Origin: G11 sp947167445
GTDB lineage: Bacteria; Bacillota; Clostridia; Lachnospirales; Lachnospiraceae
Direction: 5' to 3'
DNA length: 64,000 nucleotides
Assembly: GCA_947167445.1 (NCBI GenBank)
Contig: CAMVID010000014.1
Location: 19,132 to 83,131, forward strand
Part shown: positions 34,492 to 43,459 of the stretch, piece after piece
How the letters are laid out: each line of letters opens with the position of its first letter
Numbering within the stretch: position 1 is the first letter of the stretch
Notes under the pieces: generated by a model
What the model was told of the DNA's origin: nothing
Databases searched by the model: none
The model's input: the letters and a program-made list of their open reading frames with translations, nothing else
Translations under genes and position numbers: made by a program

Positions 34492-35808
34492 CTACTTCTT
34501 TTTCTTTGCCAGGCAAATCTTACGCATGGACTTAATAGCCTGGGTCAATGGTCTCTTGGCGGGACAGATGAAACTGCAGCATCCGCATTCGCAGCATTCC
34601 ATTCCGTTATTCTTTATGAAGGCTTCCTCATCACCGTTCTCCGCAAATTCAGCAAGGAACTTGGGAACGACGTTTCCGGGGCAGGCCTCAACACATCGTC
34701 CGCAGTTGATGCAGGCTGTAGGCTCCATCTCGGACACATCATCCTTTGTCAGAGCCAAAAGTGCACTGGCTGTCTTAGTTGTAGGAAGGTCTAAATCGAA
34801 TATTCCAAATCCCATCATGGGACCACCGGATACAATCTTAACAGGCTCTGTTTTAAAACCACCGGCCTCTTCGATAAGTTCGCTGTAATTGGTTCCTATG
34901 TGCACCTTAAAGTTTCTGGGATCTGCCACCGCATCACCTGTTACGGTAACAATCCTTTCCATCAAAGGCTTGCCTTCCAAAACTGCAGCTCTGATAGCAA
35001 CAACGGTATCAACGTTATCAACAACGCAGCCTGCATCTGCAGGAAGCATTTTGGAGTTGATGCTTCGTCCTGTGGTTGCATAAATAAGCTGACGCTCAGC
35101 GCCCTGAGGATATTTGGTCTTAAGGGCTTTAACTGAGATTAAGGGGTCTGATTTTACAATGGCTTTAAGCTTTCTTATGGCTTCGGGTTTATTGTCCTCC
35201 ACCGCAAGAATTCCGTGGGCATTGTCAAAGAGACGTAACATAACTCTCAGTCCTTCAACAACCTTCTCAGGCTCCTCAATCATTCTTCTGTAGTCACTGG
35301 TAAGGTAAGGTTCACACTCTGCACAGTTGACTATACAGTAATCGATAGCATCGGGGTCCTTGGGGGAAAGCTTGATAAACGTAGGAAATCCTGCGCCGCC
35401 CATTCCGACAACTCCGGCCTTTTTCACCCTCTCAATAATCTCTTCTTTTGAATAGTCATCCAGGTCCTTTCCTGCATCGTATTCAACTTCTTCGTACAAT
35501 CCGTCATTCTCAATGACGATACTGTTTATTAAATCTCCTGTAACCACCCTTCTGGGTTCAATACATTTCACAGTGCCTGAAACAGATGAATAAATGGGTG
35601 CAGAAACAAAGCCGCTTGCTTCGGCTATCATCTGGCCCCTTAACACTCTGTCGCCTTTGGCTACTATGGGGGTTGCGGGTGCACCTATATGCTGTGAAAC
35701 CGGATATACCAAATCGCCCTTGGGCAGAACCTCTCTTATGGGTTTGTCCTTGGACAAGGCTTTACCGTCATAGGGGTGAATGCCGCCTTTAAATGTAAGT
35801 CTTGCCAT
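34492..35808 (-). CDS. rnfC: Rnf complex NADH-binding subunit RnfC
   Basis: First gene of the operon; the cytoplasmic NAD- and FMN-binding subunit. 438 residues: RnfC barrel-sandwich N-terminus, the FMN/NADH region with GVVGMGGAGFPTFIKL, a SLBB-like segment, and two [4Fe-4S] motifs CINCGRCVEACPGN and CCECGCCSFICPAK at the C-terminus. No long Ala/Lys-rich tail as in E. coli RsxC. The promoter is in the divergent region shared with yprB. Confidence 0.96.
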   Translation of the reverse strand: MARLTFKGGIHPYDGKALSKDKPIREVLPKGDLVYPVSQHIGAPATPIVAKGDRVLRGQMIAEASGFVSAPIYSSVSGTVKCIEPRRVVTGDLINSIVIENDGLYEEVEYDAGKDLDDYSKEEIIERVKKAGVVGMGGAGFPTFIKLSPKDPDAIDYCIVNCAECEPYLTSDYRRMIEEPEKVVEGLRVMLRLFDNAHGILAVEDNKPEAIRKLKAIVKSDPLISVKALKTKYPQGAERQLIYATTGRSINSKMLPADAGCVVDNVDTVVAIRAAVLEGKPLMERIVTVTGDAVADPRNFKVHIGTNYSELIEEAGGFKTEPVKIVSGGPMMGFGIFDLDLPTTKTASALLALTKDDVSEMEPTACINCGRCVEACPGNVVPKFLAEFAENGDEEAFIKNNGMECCECGCCSFICPAKRPLTQAIKSMRKICLAKKKK

Positions 35809-35842
35809 AGATATTCCTCTTTCTTAAATAGTCAAACATCTT

Positions 35843-35874
35843 TTTTATTATACCCCATTTATGGTATAATAAAA
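35843..35874. promoter_or_regulatory. Symmetric divergent promoter region between rnfC and yprB
   Basis: A perfect 12-bp inverted repeat (35843-35854 and 35863-35874, 8-bp loop) whose arms each contain GGTATAATAAAA, so one -10 box reads leftwards for rnfC and one rightwards for yprB. Both -35 regions are weak. The two polymerases would compete for the same 32 bp. Confidence 0.6.
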
Positions 35875-35910
35875 ACACTTAGCGACTGAATTTAGGAAGG
35901 ATTTTCTATA

Positions 35911-37023
35911 ATGAAAAAAAGGGTAATATTTCTTAGTGACTACAAATTAAGCTATCCTGTTGAGAAGATAGCTGACCCTAAGGATATCCTTTTTGTCGAC
36001 ATCGAAACAACCGGATTTACAGCCAAAGGTTCTGCTTTATACCTCATCGGCTGTGTATGGAATAACGGCAAAGGTTACGTAATAACCCAGTTTATGGCCG
36101 ATACATATGAGTCGGAAAAGGATGTACTTTCTGCTTTCTTTACTTTCTCATCTTCATTTAAGGTATTGGTACACTTTAACGGAAACAATTTTGATATTCC
36201 GTTCTTAAAAGAAAAAGCAAAACAATATAAAATGGAAAACGCTCTTGAGCGCCTTGAAGGAGTCGATCTGTACAGGCGGATCAATCCCTACAAGTCCATG
36301 CTTAAGCTTCCGAACTGTAAACAGAAAACCATCGAAAAGTTCCTGGGAATACACAGGGAAGACCCCTACAGCGGCGGCGATTTAATCGGTGTTTACCATG
36401 CATATGTAAAGGATCACGATCCTGCCAAGGAGAACGATCTCTTCCTTCATAACAGAGATGACCTTTTGGGAATGCTGGCTATTCTCCCCATGTTAAACTA
36501 TTTCGATTTGTTTGCAGGTCCTCTTACAGTTGTGGCTGCCCAGGCCAACACCTACACCAACGTTCACGGAGAGGAATGCAAGGAACTTGTTATGACTGCA
36601 AAGATTCCTTCGGACATTCCCACACCCATTAGCGGTTCCGGAAAGGGCTGCTACTTCTCAGCCAAGAACGGTGAGGTTGTTATCAAAGTGCCCATTGTGG
36701 AGAAAGAGCTTAAATACTTCTACTCCAATTATAAGGATTACTACTATCTTCCCGATGAAGACGTGGCTCTTCACAAGTCTGTTGCCAGCTTCGTTGATAA
36801 GGCCCATAGAACTCCTGCAAAGGCTTCCAATTGTTACACAAGAAGAGTTTCCACTTACATACCCGAATGGGAGCCCATAATCACTCCCTTCTTCAAGGAG
36901 GATTACCTTTCGAAGGACATGTATTTCGAATTAACGGATGAAATTAAAAAGAACAGGGAACTGTTCTCCGGATATGCCACCCACATCTTAACCTACATCG
37001 GATTGGGTCAGGGTCAGGCATAA
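35911..37023 (+). CDS. YprB-like 3'-5' exonuclease (ribonuclease H-like fold)
   Basis: 370 residues. The first 200 are a DEDD-type exonuclease: DIETTGF (first Asp and Glu), VHFNGNNFDIPFL (second Asp) and HNRDDLLGMLAI (last Asp with a preceding His/Arg region), matching the YprB ribonuclease-like domain. The rest is a conserved but unassigned region without clear TPRs. Substrate, DNA or RNA, is unknown. It stands alone on the plus strand between divergent rnfC and convergent cheR. Confidence 0.85.
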   Translation: MKKRVIFLSDYKLSYPVEKIADPKDILFVDIETTGFTAKGSALYLIGCVWNNGKGYVITQFMADTYESEKDVLSAFFTFSSSFKVLVHFNGNNFDIPFLKEKAKQYKMENALERLEGVDLYRRINPYKSMLKLPNCKQKTIEKFLGIHREDPYSGGDLIGVYHAYVKDHDPAKENDLFLHNRDDLLGMLAILPMLNYFDLFAGPLTVVAAQANTYTNVHGEECKELVMTAKIPSDIPTPISGSGKGCYFSAKNGEVVIKVPIVEKELKYFYSNYKDYYYLPDEDVALHKSVASFVDKAHRTPAKASNCYTRRVSTYIPEWEPIITPFFKEDYLSKDMYFELTDEIKKNRELFSGYATHILTYIGLGQGQA

Positions 37024-37030
37024 AGACATA

Positions 37031-37066
37031 AAAACAGCGGTGCGATTCATTTGAATCACACCACTT
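37031..37066. terminator. Bidirectional terminator between yprB and cheR
   Basis: Imperfect 13-14 bp stem (37035-37048 with 37053-37066) around ATTT. On the minus strand it is followed by TTTTT, so it serves the long operon ending with cheR; on the plus strand the T-rich part is weaker (TTTATTATTT). Confidence 0.7.
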
Positions 37067-37077
37067 TATTATTTGAT

Positions 37078-37860
37078 TTACTTCTCGGGCTTCACATAGA
37101 AGAAAGAACTTTGTCTGTCGAATCCCAATTCCTTATGGTTGATAATCTGCTCGGTACTTCCGATGAAGAGATAACCTCCGGGAACAAGGGCCTGGCAGAA
37201 CTTCTTAAATACCTCATCCTTGGCTTCCTCTGTGAAGTAGATAAGAACGTTACGGCAAACAATCAGGTGATAGTTTGTAGGATATGTATCTCTTAAAAGG
37301 TTGTGCTCCTTAAACTCTACACGAGACTTAATCTCATCAGATATCTGATAGGATGTACCAATCTTCGTGAAATACTTATCCTTGAATTCCTTGGGAAGTC
37401 CGGCAAGGCTCTTCTCATTATAGAGGCCAACCTTTGCCTTTCCGATAACCGTCTTATCCAAGTCTGTGGCAAAAATCTTAATCTTGTTAAGAGGCATGAA
37501 CTTTGAGAGCACCATAACCAATGTGTAGGGCTCATCACCTGTGGAACAGGCCGCACTCCAAATCTTAAGGTTCTCACCATATTTCTTAATCAGCGCAGGA
37601 AGAACATTTTTCTCTAACAGTTGCCACTGGTCAGGGTTACGATAGAATTCAGACACGTTAATGGTTATGTAGTTGATGAACTCATCAAACATATCCTTAT
37701 TGGTCTTAAGACATTCTACGTACTTGTCATACCCCTTGACACCGTTCTTGGCAATCAGCGCGTCGATACGACGCTTCATCTGTTTCTCTTTGTAAGAGTT
37801 CAAATCTATTTTAGTAAGATCATAAACAGCCTTAACCAAATACTCGTAATCAAAAGCCAT
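37078..37860 (-). CDS. cheR: CheR-type protein-glutamate O-methyltransferase
   Basis: 260 residues: an N-terminal all-helical CheR_N domain (1-70) and a SAM-dependent methyltransferase domain with IWSAACSTGDEPYTLVMVL (SAM site), FATDLDKTVIGKA and LIVCRNVLIYF. It would methylate chemoreceptor glutamates. No other chemotaxis gene is nearby; it is the last gene of a run that begins with a TetR regulator and includes cmk, ispH and S1. That setting is not explained by function. Confidence 0.92.
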   Translation of the reverse strand: MAFDYEYLVKAVYDLTKIDLNSYKEKQMKRRIDALIAKNGVKGYDKYVECLKTNKDMFDEFINYITINVSEFYRNPDQWQLLEKNVLPALIKKYGENLKIWSAACSTGDEPYTLVMVLSKFMPLNKIKIFATDLDKTVIGKAKVGLYNEKSLAGLPKEFKDKYFTKIGTSYQISDEIKSRVEFKEHNLLRDTYPTNYHLIVCRNVLIYFTEEAKDEVFKKFCQALVPGGYLFIGSTEQIINHKELGFDRQSSFFYVKPEK

Positions 37861-37898
37861 AACAAATCCTCCTCGCAGAAAATCAATTATTTAAAGCT

Positions 37899-39059
37899 TT
37901 AGTTCTCTTCTTTAGCTTCCTCTGCCTCTGCAGCAATAACTGCATCGATGTCTACAGAAACTTCATCTGCATCATCCTCTTCCTTAGCTTCTTCCTTTTC
38001 GGGCTCGGGAGCTAAAAGAGCCTTGATGCTTAAGCTGATCTTCTTGTCAGCCTCGTTGAAGTCAACAATCTTAGCTGTTACTTCATCGCCGAGTTTCAAT
38101 ACATCTGAAGGTTTGTCAATATGATCTTTGGAAATCTGTGAAACATGAAGAAGTGCGTCAACGCCTTCCTTAATTTCAACGAATGCACCGAAATCTGTCA
38201 TTCTTGCAACTTTACCGGTTACAACGTTGCCGACAGCATATTCTTTAGCTGCATCCTTCCAAGGGTTAGCATCATCAAACTTGCATGAAAGAGCAATCTT
38301 GGTTCCGGAGATCTCCTTGATGAAGACTTTAACTTCATCGCCAACCTTGAATACCTTCTTGGGATTCTCAACTCTTCCCCAGCTCATCTCTGAGATGTGA
38401 AGGAGTCCGTCTGCTCCGCCAAGATCTATAAATGCACCGAAATCGGTTACATTCTTAACTGTACCGGTAACAACGTCACCGACTTTAATCTTCTCGAATA
38501 AAGCCTTCTGAGCCTCTTCTCTCTTAGCTGTAAGAAGCTGTCTTCTGTCGCCGATGTATCTTCTTCTTTTGGGATTGTATTCGCTTACTACGAACTCAAT
38601 CTCCTGTCCCGCATACTTGGAAAGATCCTTCTCGTATGTGTCTGATACAAGGCTTGCGGGGATAAAGATTCTTACCTCATCCACTACTACGCTTAAGCCG
38701 CCCTCAAGTACCTGAGCAACTGTAGCCTTAAGTACTTCGTGATTCTCAAATGCTTCTTTGATTCTCTCACTTCCCTGATCAGCAATGAGACGCTTGTATG
38801 TAAGAAGAACCTGTCCCTCACCGTCGTTAACCTTAACGACTTTAACAGTGATAGGATCGTCTTTCTTAACAACGGTGGTCAAGTCGATGCTTGAATCGTT
38901 GCTGTACTCGTTCTTGGGAAGAATACCGTCAGCTTTGTATCCAATGTTAACGATAATCTCGTCGGGTTTAACATCGATGACTTTACCTTCAACTACCTCT
39001 CCTGCATGTATTGTTTTGAATGATTCCTCAAGCATTTGTTCAAAAGTTAATTCTGACAT
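37899..39059 (-). CDS. S1 RNA-binding domain protein (30S ribosomal protein S1-like)
   Basis: About 386 residues with four S1 domains (about 18-85, 100-165, 185-255, 270-340) and an acidic Glu/Ala-rich tail. Domains three and four carry the canonical VxxVTDFGAFVDLGG/EIKEGVDALLHVSQI pattern. The start at 39059 has GAGGAGG nine bases upstream, inside the end of ispH; the ATG at 39077 gives an unusual N-terminus. In related Clostridia IspH and S1 are fused in one protein; here they are separate with a 20-bp overlap. It probably helps mRNA binding to ribosomes, as other clostridial S1 proteins do. Confidence 0.92.
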   Translation of the reverse strand: MSELTFEQMLEESFKTIHAGEVVEGKVIDVKPDEIIVNIGYKADGILPKNEYSNDSSIDLTTVVKKDDPITVKVVKVNDGEGQVLLTYKRLIADQGSERIKEAFENHEVLKATVAQVLEGGLSVVVDEVRIFIPASLVSDTYEKDLSKYAGQEIEFVVSEYNPKRRRYIGDRRQLLTAKREEAQKALFEKIKVGDVVTGTVKNVTDFGAFIDLGGADGLLHISEMSWGRVENPKKVFKVGDEVKVFIKEISGTKIALSCKFDDANPWKDAAKEYAVGNVVTGKVARMTDFGAFVEIKEGVDALLHVSQISKDHIDKPSDVLKLGDEVTAKIVDFNEADKKISLSIKALLAPEPEKEEAKEEDDADEVSVDIDAVIAAEAEEAKEEN

Positions 39060-39888
39060 AATTTTGAACCTCCTCAATGATTTTGTTTGGGGTCGAGGCC
39101 CCTGCAGTAATTCCCACCAGCCGAACTGATTTAGGTAGTTCTAAATGCAAGTCATCCAGTGTTTGAATAAAATATGTGTGCACGCATTTCTTGCGACATA
39201 TCTCAAATAACTTTTTCGTGTTAGAGCTGTTCATCCCCCCGATGACAATCATTGCATCAGCTTCGGTTGCCAATTCCTCAGCTGCCAATTGTCTATCTTC
39301 CGTCGCATTACATATAGTGTTCACAACAATAACATTGTACCCTTTTTTCTGAATAATTTCAACTATATGTTGAAATTTCTCGGCTTGAAAAGTCGTTTGT
39401 GAAACTATACAGATTTTTCTTCCGGATTCATTTGCGTAGGATTCAGCCTCTTCCTCGCTTTCTACGACGGTTGCGCCATTCTCGCACCATCCCACGATTC
39501 CAAGAACTTCCGGGTGCCCGGCATTGCCCACAATCACAATGTCTGCGCCGTTTTTGCTCTCTTTTGATACCGTATTGTGTATACGTTTTACAAAGGGACA
39601 TGTGGCATCTATAATTTCAAGTCCCTTTTCCTCCAAAGCGTCATACACCGCTTTCGAGACTCCGTGGGCTCTGATAACCACACTGCCCTCATTTAACTTA
39701 GCAATATCATCAATTGATTCAATTATTTCGACACCTTTTTTCTCAAGGTCCGACACAACGGTTTCGTTGTGAATAATCGGTCCGTAGGTATATATCTTTT
39801 TGCCCTGATCAAGAAGAGAATAGGCCTTTTCAACCGCTCTCTCAACTCCAAAGCAATAACCTAAGGACTTAGCCAACTTAACTTCCAC
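39040..39888 (-). CDS. ispH: 4-hydroxy-3-methylbut-2-enyl diphosphate reductase
   Basis: Last enzyme of the MEP pathway, a [4Fe-4S] protein making isopentenyl and dimethylallyl diphosphate. 282 residues, usual length. The three cluster Cys are in LGYCFGVERAV (Cys12), DATCPFVKRIH and NTICNATEDRQ; the substrate-binding GIVGWCEN and the TExxxE region are present. Its start overlaps cmk by one base and its end overlaps the S1 gene. Confidence 0.96.
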   Translation of the reverse strand: MEVKLAKSLGYCFGVERAVEKAYSLLDQGKKIYTYGPIIHNETVVSDLEKKGVEIIESIDDIAKLNEGSVVIRAHGVSKAVYDALEEKGLEIIDATCPFVKRIHNTVSKESKNGADIVIVGNAGHPEVLGIVGWCENGATVVESEEEAESYANESGRKICIVSQTTFQAEKFQHIVEIIQKKGYNVIVVNTICNATEDRQLAAEELATEADAMIVIGGMNSSNTKKLFEICRKKCVHTYFIQTLDDLHLELPKSVRLVGITAGASTPNKIIEEVQNYVRINF

Positions 39889-40562
39889 TAAGCTCTTCCG
39901 CCCTTCTCGTGCGCTATATCTTCAATGGTCTTGCACACTTCATCAATGTTCATGTATGAGGTATCAACAAGAATAGCATCCTGTGCCTGTCTAAGGGGAG
40001 AATTCTCCCTTGTCATATCTCTCTTGTCTCTCTCAATAATGTCCTTTTCGATCGCATCGATATCTGGATTCTCGCCTTTAGCCACCAGCTCGTCGAAACG
40101 TCTCTTGGCCCTCACCGCGCTGCTGGCGGTCAGGAAGATTTTAACATTTGCTTTGGGCAAAACCACGGTTCCTATATCCCTGCCATCCATGATGACATCT
40201 GCAGTTTCCGCTAATTTTTGCTGAAGCTCCACAAGTTTGGTTCGAACAGCGGCAAAAACACTGCACTTTGAAGCCATATTTCCCACTTCCTCTGTGCGAA
40301 GCCTTCCGGTTACATTCTCACCGTTAAGATAAACCTGCTGTTCACCGTTCTCGTATTTAATTGTTATGTCCGCATTCTTGCACTCTGCGCTTATGGCTGC
40401 TTCATCATCACCTGATATATTGTTGTTTAAAAGATGAATACCCATGGCGCGGTACATTGCGCCGGTATCAACATAGATAAGGCCTTCATCCTTTGCTATT
40501 TTCTTAGCGATTGTACTTTTTCCTGCTCCTGCAGGTCCATCGATTGCAATACTGTATCCCAT
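39888..40562 (-). CDS. cmk: Cytidylate kinase
   Basis: Phosphorylates CMP and dCMP with ATP. 224 residues with P-loop DGPAGAGKSTIAKKIA at the start, the CMP-binding DTGAMYRA, and the lid with ERDKRDMTR and SPLRQA. Standard length. cmk-ispH-S1 in that order is a well-known Clostridia arrangement. It follows the flavoprotein gene by 9 bp. Confidence 0.96.
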   Translation of the reverse strand: MGYSIAIDGPAGAGKSTIAKKIAKDEGLIYVDTGAMYRAMGIHLLNNNISGDDEAAISAECKNADITIKYENGEQQVYLNGENVTGRLRTEEVGNMASKCSVFAAVRTKLVELQQKLAETADVIMDGRDIGTVVLPKANVKIFLTASSAVRAKRRFDELVAKGENPDIDAIEKDIIERDKRDMTRENSPLRQAQDAILVDTSYMNIDEVCKTIEDIAHEKGGRA

Positions 40563-40571
40563 ATATTTCTC

Positions 40572-41828
40572 CTAACATGATTCTCCGGCAAGATGGCCTG
40601 TTGACCACGCAATCTGAAGGTTATACCCTCCCGTCTGCGCATCCACGTCCAAAACCTCGCCTGCGAAAAACAAATTCTTAACTTTCTTTGATTCCATTGT
40701 GTGAGGGTTAATTTCTTTCACGTCTATTCCGCCCTGGGTAATGACCGCTTCGTTGAAATCACCGGTCTTATACACCGTAAGTGGAAGATTCTTAATGAGC
40801 TTAACAAATGAAAGTCTTTCTTCCCTTGTTATCTCATGAACCTTTTTCTCACCCTTAATCCCCGACAGTCTAACCATAACAGGAATTAGTTTTCCGGGGA
40901 ACAGCCCTCCAACAGCATTGGCGAAATTCTTGTTTCTGTTTTCTTCAAACTCTCTGACAAGTCTTTTATCAAGAGTTTCCTCATCAAGGGCAGGTTTTAG
41001 ATCAATTGTAAGATTGGCTTCTCTGCCTCTGAATTTCTTCACGTAATAACAGCTGGCGGTAAGAATCAGGGGGCCGCTTACACCGAAATGTGTAAAAAGC
41101 ATTTCTCCAAAGCCGTTATATATATTCTTCCCCGTAGCCTTATCCTTCAAGTCAACGGAAACATTTTTAAGGCTTAGGCCCATCAGTTCCGAAGGCCACT
41201 TTTCCTTTGTTTCAAAGGCCACCAGAGAAGGTGCTGTGGGAATGATTTTCATACCGAATTTCTCGGCAAATCTGTAGCCGTCACCTGTGGAGCCTGTGGA
41301 GGGATAGGACAATCCTCCCGTAGCCACAATCACCTTCCTTGCGGTCAGTTTGGTCTTATCCTTTAGCTTGACTCCCGTGGCAACACAGTTACCCTCTTCG
41401 TCGGTTTCACTTAATATATCAATAACTTCCGTGTTGAATCTTATTTCAACGTCCTTATCCTTTAAGGCAGTTACCATTGCCTTAATTATGTCGGATGAAT
41501 GGTCAGAAACAGGGAAAACTCTCTCTCCTCTTTCAACCTTTAACTTACATCCGTAACTTTCGATAAGACTCATAACCTCAGTGGCAGGAAATCCGTAGAT
41601 ACTGCTATAGAGGAATTTTTCATTGGAAATAACATGGGAAAAGAATTCCGTAACATCACAGGCATTGGTGACATTGCATCTGCCCTTTCCCGTAATGTAA
41701 ATCTTCTTTCCCGCCTTTTCATTTTTCTCAAGAACTATGGTCTTTAATCCCGATGAAGCGGCAGTATAGGCCGCCATCATTCCGGCTGCGCCACAGCCTA
41801 TAACGCAAACATCATAAATCACCGGCAT
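40572..41828 (-). CDS. HI0933-family flavoprotein (NAD(P)/FAD-dependent oxidoreductase)
   Basis: 418 residues. FAD-binding GCGAAGMMAAYTAASSGL at the N-terminus, GRCNVTNACD (typical for the family), VATGGLSYPSTGSTGDGYRFA, and the C-terminal FFAGEVLDVDAQTGGYNLQIAWSTG-type motif (seen as LDVDAQTGGYNLQ). Members of HI0933/YhiN bind FAD but the reaction is not established. It overlaps the RpiR gene by 17 bp and leads into cmk. Confidence 0.9.
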   Translation of the reverse strand: MPVIYDVCVIGCGAAGMMAAYTAASSGLKTIVLEKNEKAGKKIYITGKGRCNVTNACDVTEFFSHVISNEKFLYSSIYGFPATEVMSLIESYGCKLKVERGERVFPVSDHSSDIIKAMVTALKDKDVEIRFNTEVIDILSETDEEGNCVATGVKLKDKTKLTARKVIVATGGLSYPSTGSTGDGYRFAEKFGMKIIPTAPSLVAFETKEKWPSELMGLSLKNVSVDLKDKATGKNIYNGFGEMLFTHFGVSGPLILTASCYYVKKFRGREANLTIDLKPALDEETLDKRLVREFEENRNKNFANAVGGLFPGKLIPVMVRLSGIKGEKKVHEITREERLSFVKLIKNLPLTVYKTGDFNEAVITQGGIDVKEINPHTMESKKVKNLFFAGEVLDVDAQTGGYNLQIAWSTGHLAGESC

Positions 41829-42744
41829 CTTCCTTCTTTAGAGGGTAATTCAGCATAGGCTCCTCATCGATGAAATCAATTTCATCATTAAGGTAAACCT
41901 GATAGTTGTTCCAGGTCTGTTCAAGCATTGTAAGGCTCTTTTTGACCTCGTCGGGACACTTTAGGCAAAGCTCTACAACAAGAGCGTTTATAAGGCTTAA
42001 AGGAGCAACTAAAGAGTCAACGATTGAAACCATGTCGCTTCTTGCAAAAAGGTTGCAGCTTGAGTACAGATTCATAGGCGAATGCTGTGAATCTGTGATG
42101 GCAATAACCTTTGCATTACGGTCGTTTGCAAATTCCATGGCCTTTAAAGTACGCATGGAATATCTGGGGAAACTGATACCGATAAAGGCATCCTTTGAGT
42201 CGATTCTTATCATCTGTTCAAAGGTTTCCGTAACACTTGTGGTGTTAAGGAGGTACACGTTTCCTCGAATCATATTCAGATAGAAATGCAGAAAGCTTGC
42301 CAAAGGTTCGCAGCTTCTGATTCCCATAATATAAACATTCTTGGCGTTAAGAATGATATCTACCGCCATGGTAAAAGCTTCGGTATCCAGATTAACGATG
42401 GTGTCCTGGATTTTCTCAATATCCGCGTTAAGAACGCTGGTTAAGACCTCAGACTGACTTCTTCCCGCATATTTAACGCCGATTCTCTGAACAGAGTTAA
42501 GCTGTCCTTTAACCCAGTCTTCAAGAGCTTTCTGAAACTGAGGATAACCCTCATATCCGATTCCCGCAGCGAATCTCACAACAGTGGACTCACTGATGTC
42601 CAGTTCGCTTCCAAGTTTGGCAGCCGTCATGAAAACTGCCTGATCATAATGGTCTGTGATATATCCCGCAATCCTTTTGTGGCTCTTACTCATGGTGGGA
42701 TACATCTGTTTTATTCTTGTGATAATATCTGTATTTATATCCAT
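41812..42744 (-). CDS. MurR/RpiR-family transcriptional regulator
   Basis: 310 residues: N-terminal HTH_6 domain (about 1-80; LDISESTVVRFAAGIGYEGY) and a SIS sugar-phosphate-binding domain (about 125-260; YIMGIRSCEPLASF, FIGISFPRYS). These regulators respond to phosphosugars. No sugar gene is adjacent; targets are unknown. Its C-terminal end extends into the flavoprotein gene, so the two are coupled. Confidence 0.92.
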   Translation of the reverse strand: MDINTDIITRIKQMYPTMSKSHKRIAGYITDHYDQAVFMTAAKLGSELDISESTVVRFAAGIGYEGYPQFQKALEDWVKGQLNSVQRIGVKYAGRSQSEVLTSVLNADIEKIQDTIVNLDTEAFTMAVDIILNAKNVYIMGIRSCEPLASFLHFYLNMIRGNVYLLNTTSVTETFEQMIRIDSKDAFIGISFPRYSMRTLKAMEFANDRNAKVIAITDSQHSPMNLYSSCNLFARSDMVSIVDSLVAPLSLINALVVELCLKCPDEVKKSLTMLEQTWNNYQVYLNDEIDFIDEEPMLNYPLKKEDAGDL

Positions 42745-42761
42745 AAAATCTTCCTTAAAAT

Positions 42762-43316
42762 CTATAAGTTAGCGGCAAAGCTGTTGTAGGATTCCTCCAA
42801 TAGTTTTCCTGTCTCCTCAAGGCTTAAATCATAATCTCCCTTTAAGCTCATGCAGGCAGCACCATGGATAAAAATCCACATACGCATAAACATATCCTGG
42901 GGCTTGGAGCATCCAAGATTCTTAGCCGCGTTAATCTCCCTTATTACATTGCCCTCAGTGCCGTTAAGCACCTCATATAAGGACTTACCTACTCCCACAT
43001 CCTCAACAAAAAGAAGAAGGAAAAGGTTTTTATACTTCATTGCAAAGGAAATGTAAGCCATGCCCAAATCCACAAAGGGCGTACCGCTTTTCTTTTCAAA
43101 GTCGCGATAAAACTCCTCAAAGCACTCGCATGCCTTGCCGTAAACTGCAGTCCATAACTCCTCCATGTTTTTGTAGACCCTGAAAATAGGCTGAGTCGAA
43201 CATCCGGCTTTGGCAGCCACCTTTCTTGCGGTGACATTTCTGATGCCCTCTTCTTTTGCCATTTCAAAGCCGGTGTTTAAAATGTCATTGATTGTGATTG
43301 ACTCTTTTCTAGCCAT
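42762..43316 (-). CDS. TetR/AcrR-family transcriptional regulator
   Basis: 184 residues with a TetR_N helix-turn-helix (about 8-55; ARKVAAKAGCSTQPIFRVYKN) and a variable ligand-binding core. It is the first gene of the run down to cheR. The start has AGGAGGTAA upstream. A palindrome over its -10 box suggests autoregulation. The inducer is unknown. Confidence 0.92.
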   Translation of the reverse strand: MARKESITINDILNTGFEMAKEEGIRNVTARKVAAKAGCSTQPIFRVYKNMEELWTAVYGKACECFEEFYRDFEKKSGTPFVDLGMAYISFAMKYKNLFLLLFVEDVGVGKSLYEVLNGTEGNVIREINAAKNLGCSKPQDMFMRMWIFIHGAACMSLKGDYDLSLEETGKLLEESYNSFAANL

Positions 43317-43349
43317 AATTTACCTCCTGATTCCCCGTACCTAAATTTC

Positions 43350-43366
43350 ATTATAACACTTGTTAT
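43350..43366 (-). promoter_or_regulatory. -10 box and candidate operator of the TetR gene
   Basis: TATAAT on the minus strand (43350-43355) overlaps ATAACA-CT-TGTTAT (43353-43366), a 6-bp-arm inverted repeat. TetR proteins commonly repress themselves through such sites. A second possible promoter is TTGACG with TAAAAT about 20 bp upstream (18-bp spacer). Confidence 0.35.
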
Positions 43367-43417
43367 TTTACAGGAATTTCATTATGACCGTCAACCACTA
43401 GATATTGTGGTAAGGCG

Positions 43418-43444
43418 CAAAAATCGGGGGTCAAAGCCCCCGAT
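43418..43444 (-). terminator. Terminator of the larB-larC-thiolase operon
   Basis: Perfect 8-bp GC-rich stem (43423-43430 with 43437-43444), six-base loop, then T5 on the minus strand. It lies 15 bases after the thiolase stop and before the TetR promoter region. Confidence 0.85.
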
Positions 43445-43459
43445 TCCAAATATTTGTTA

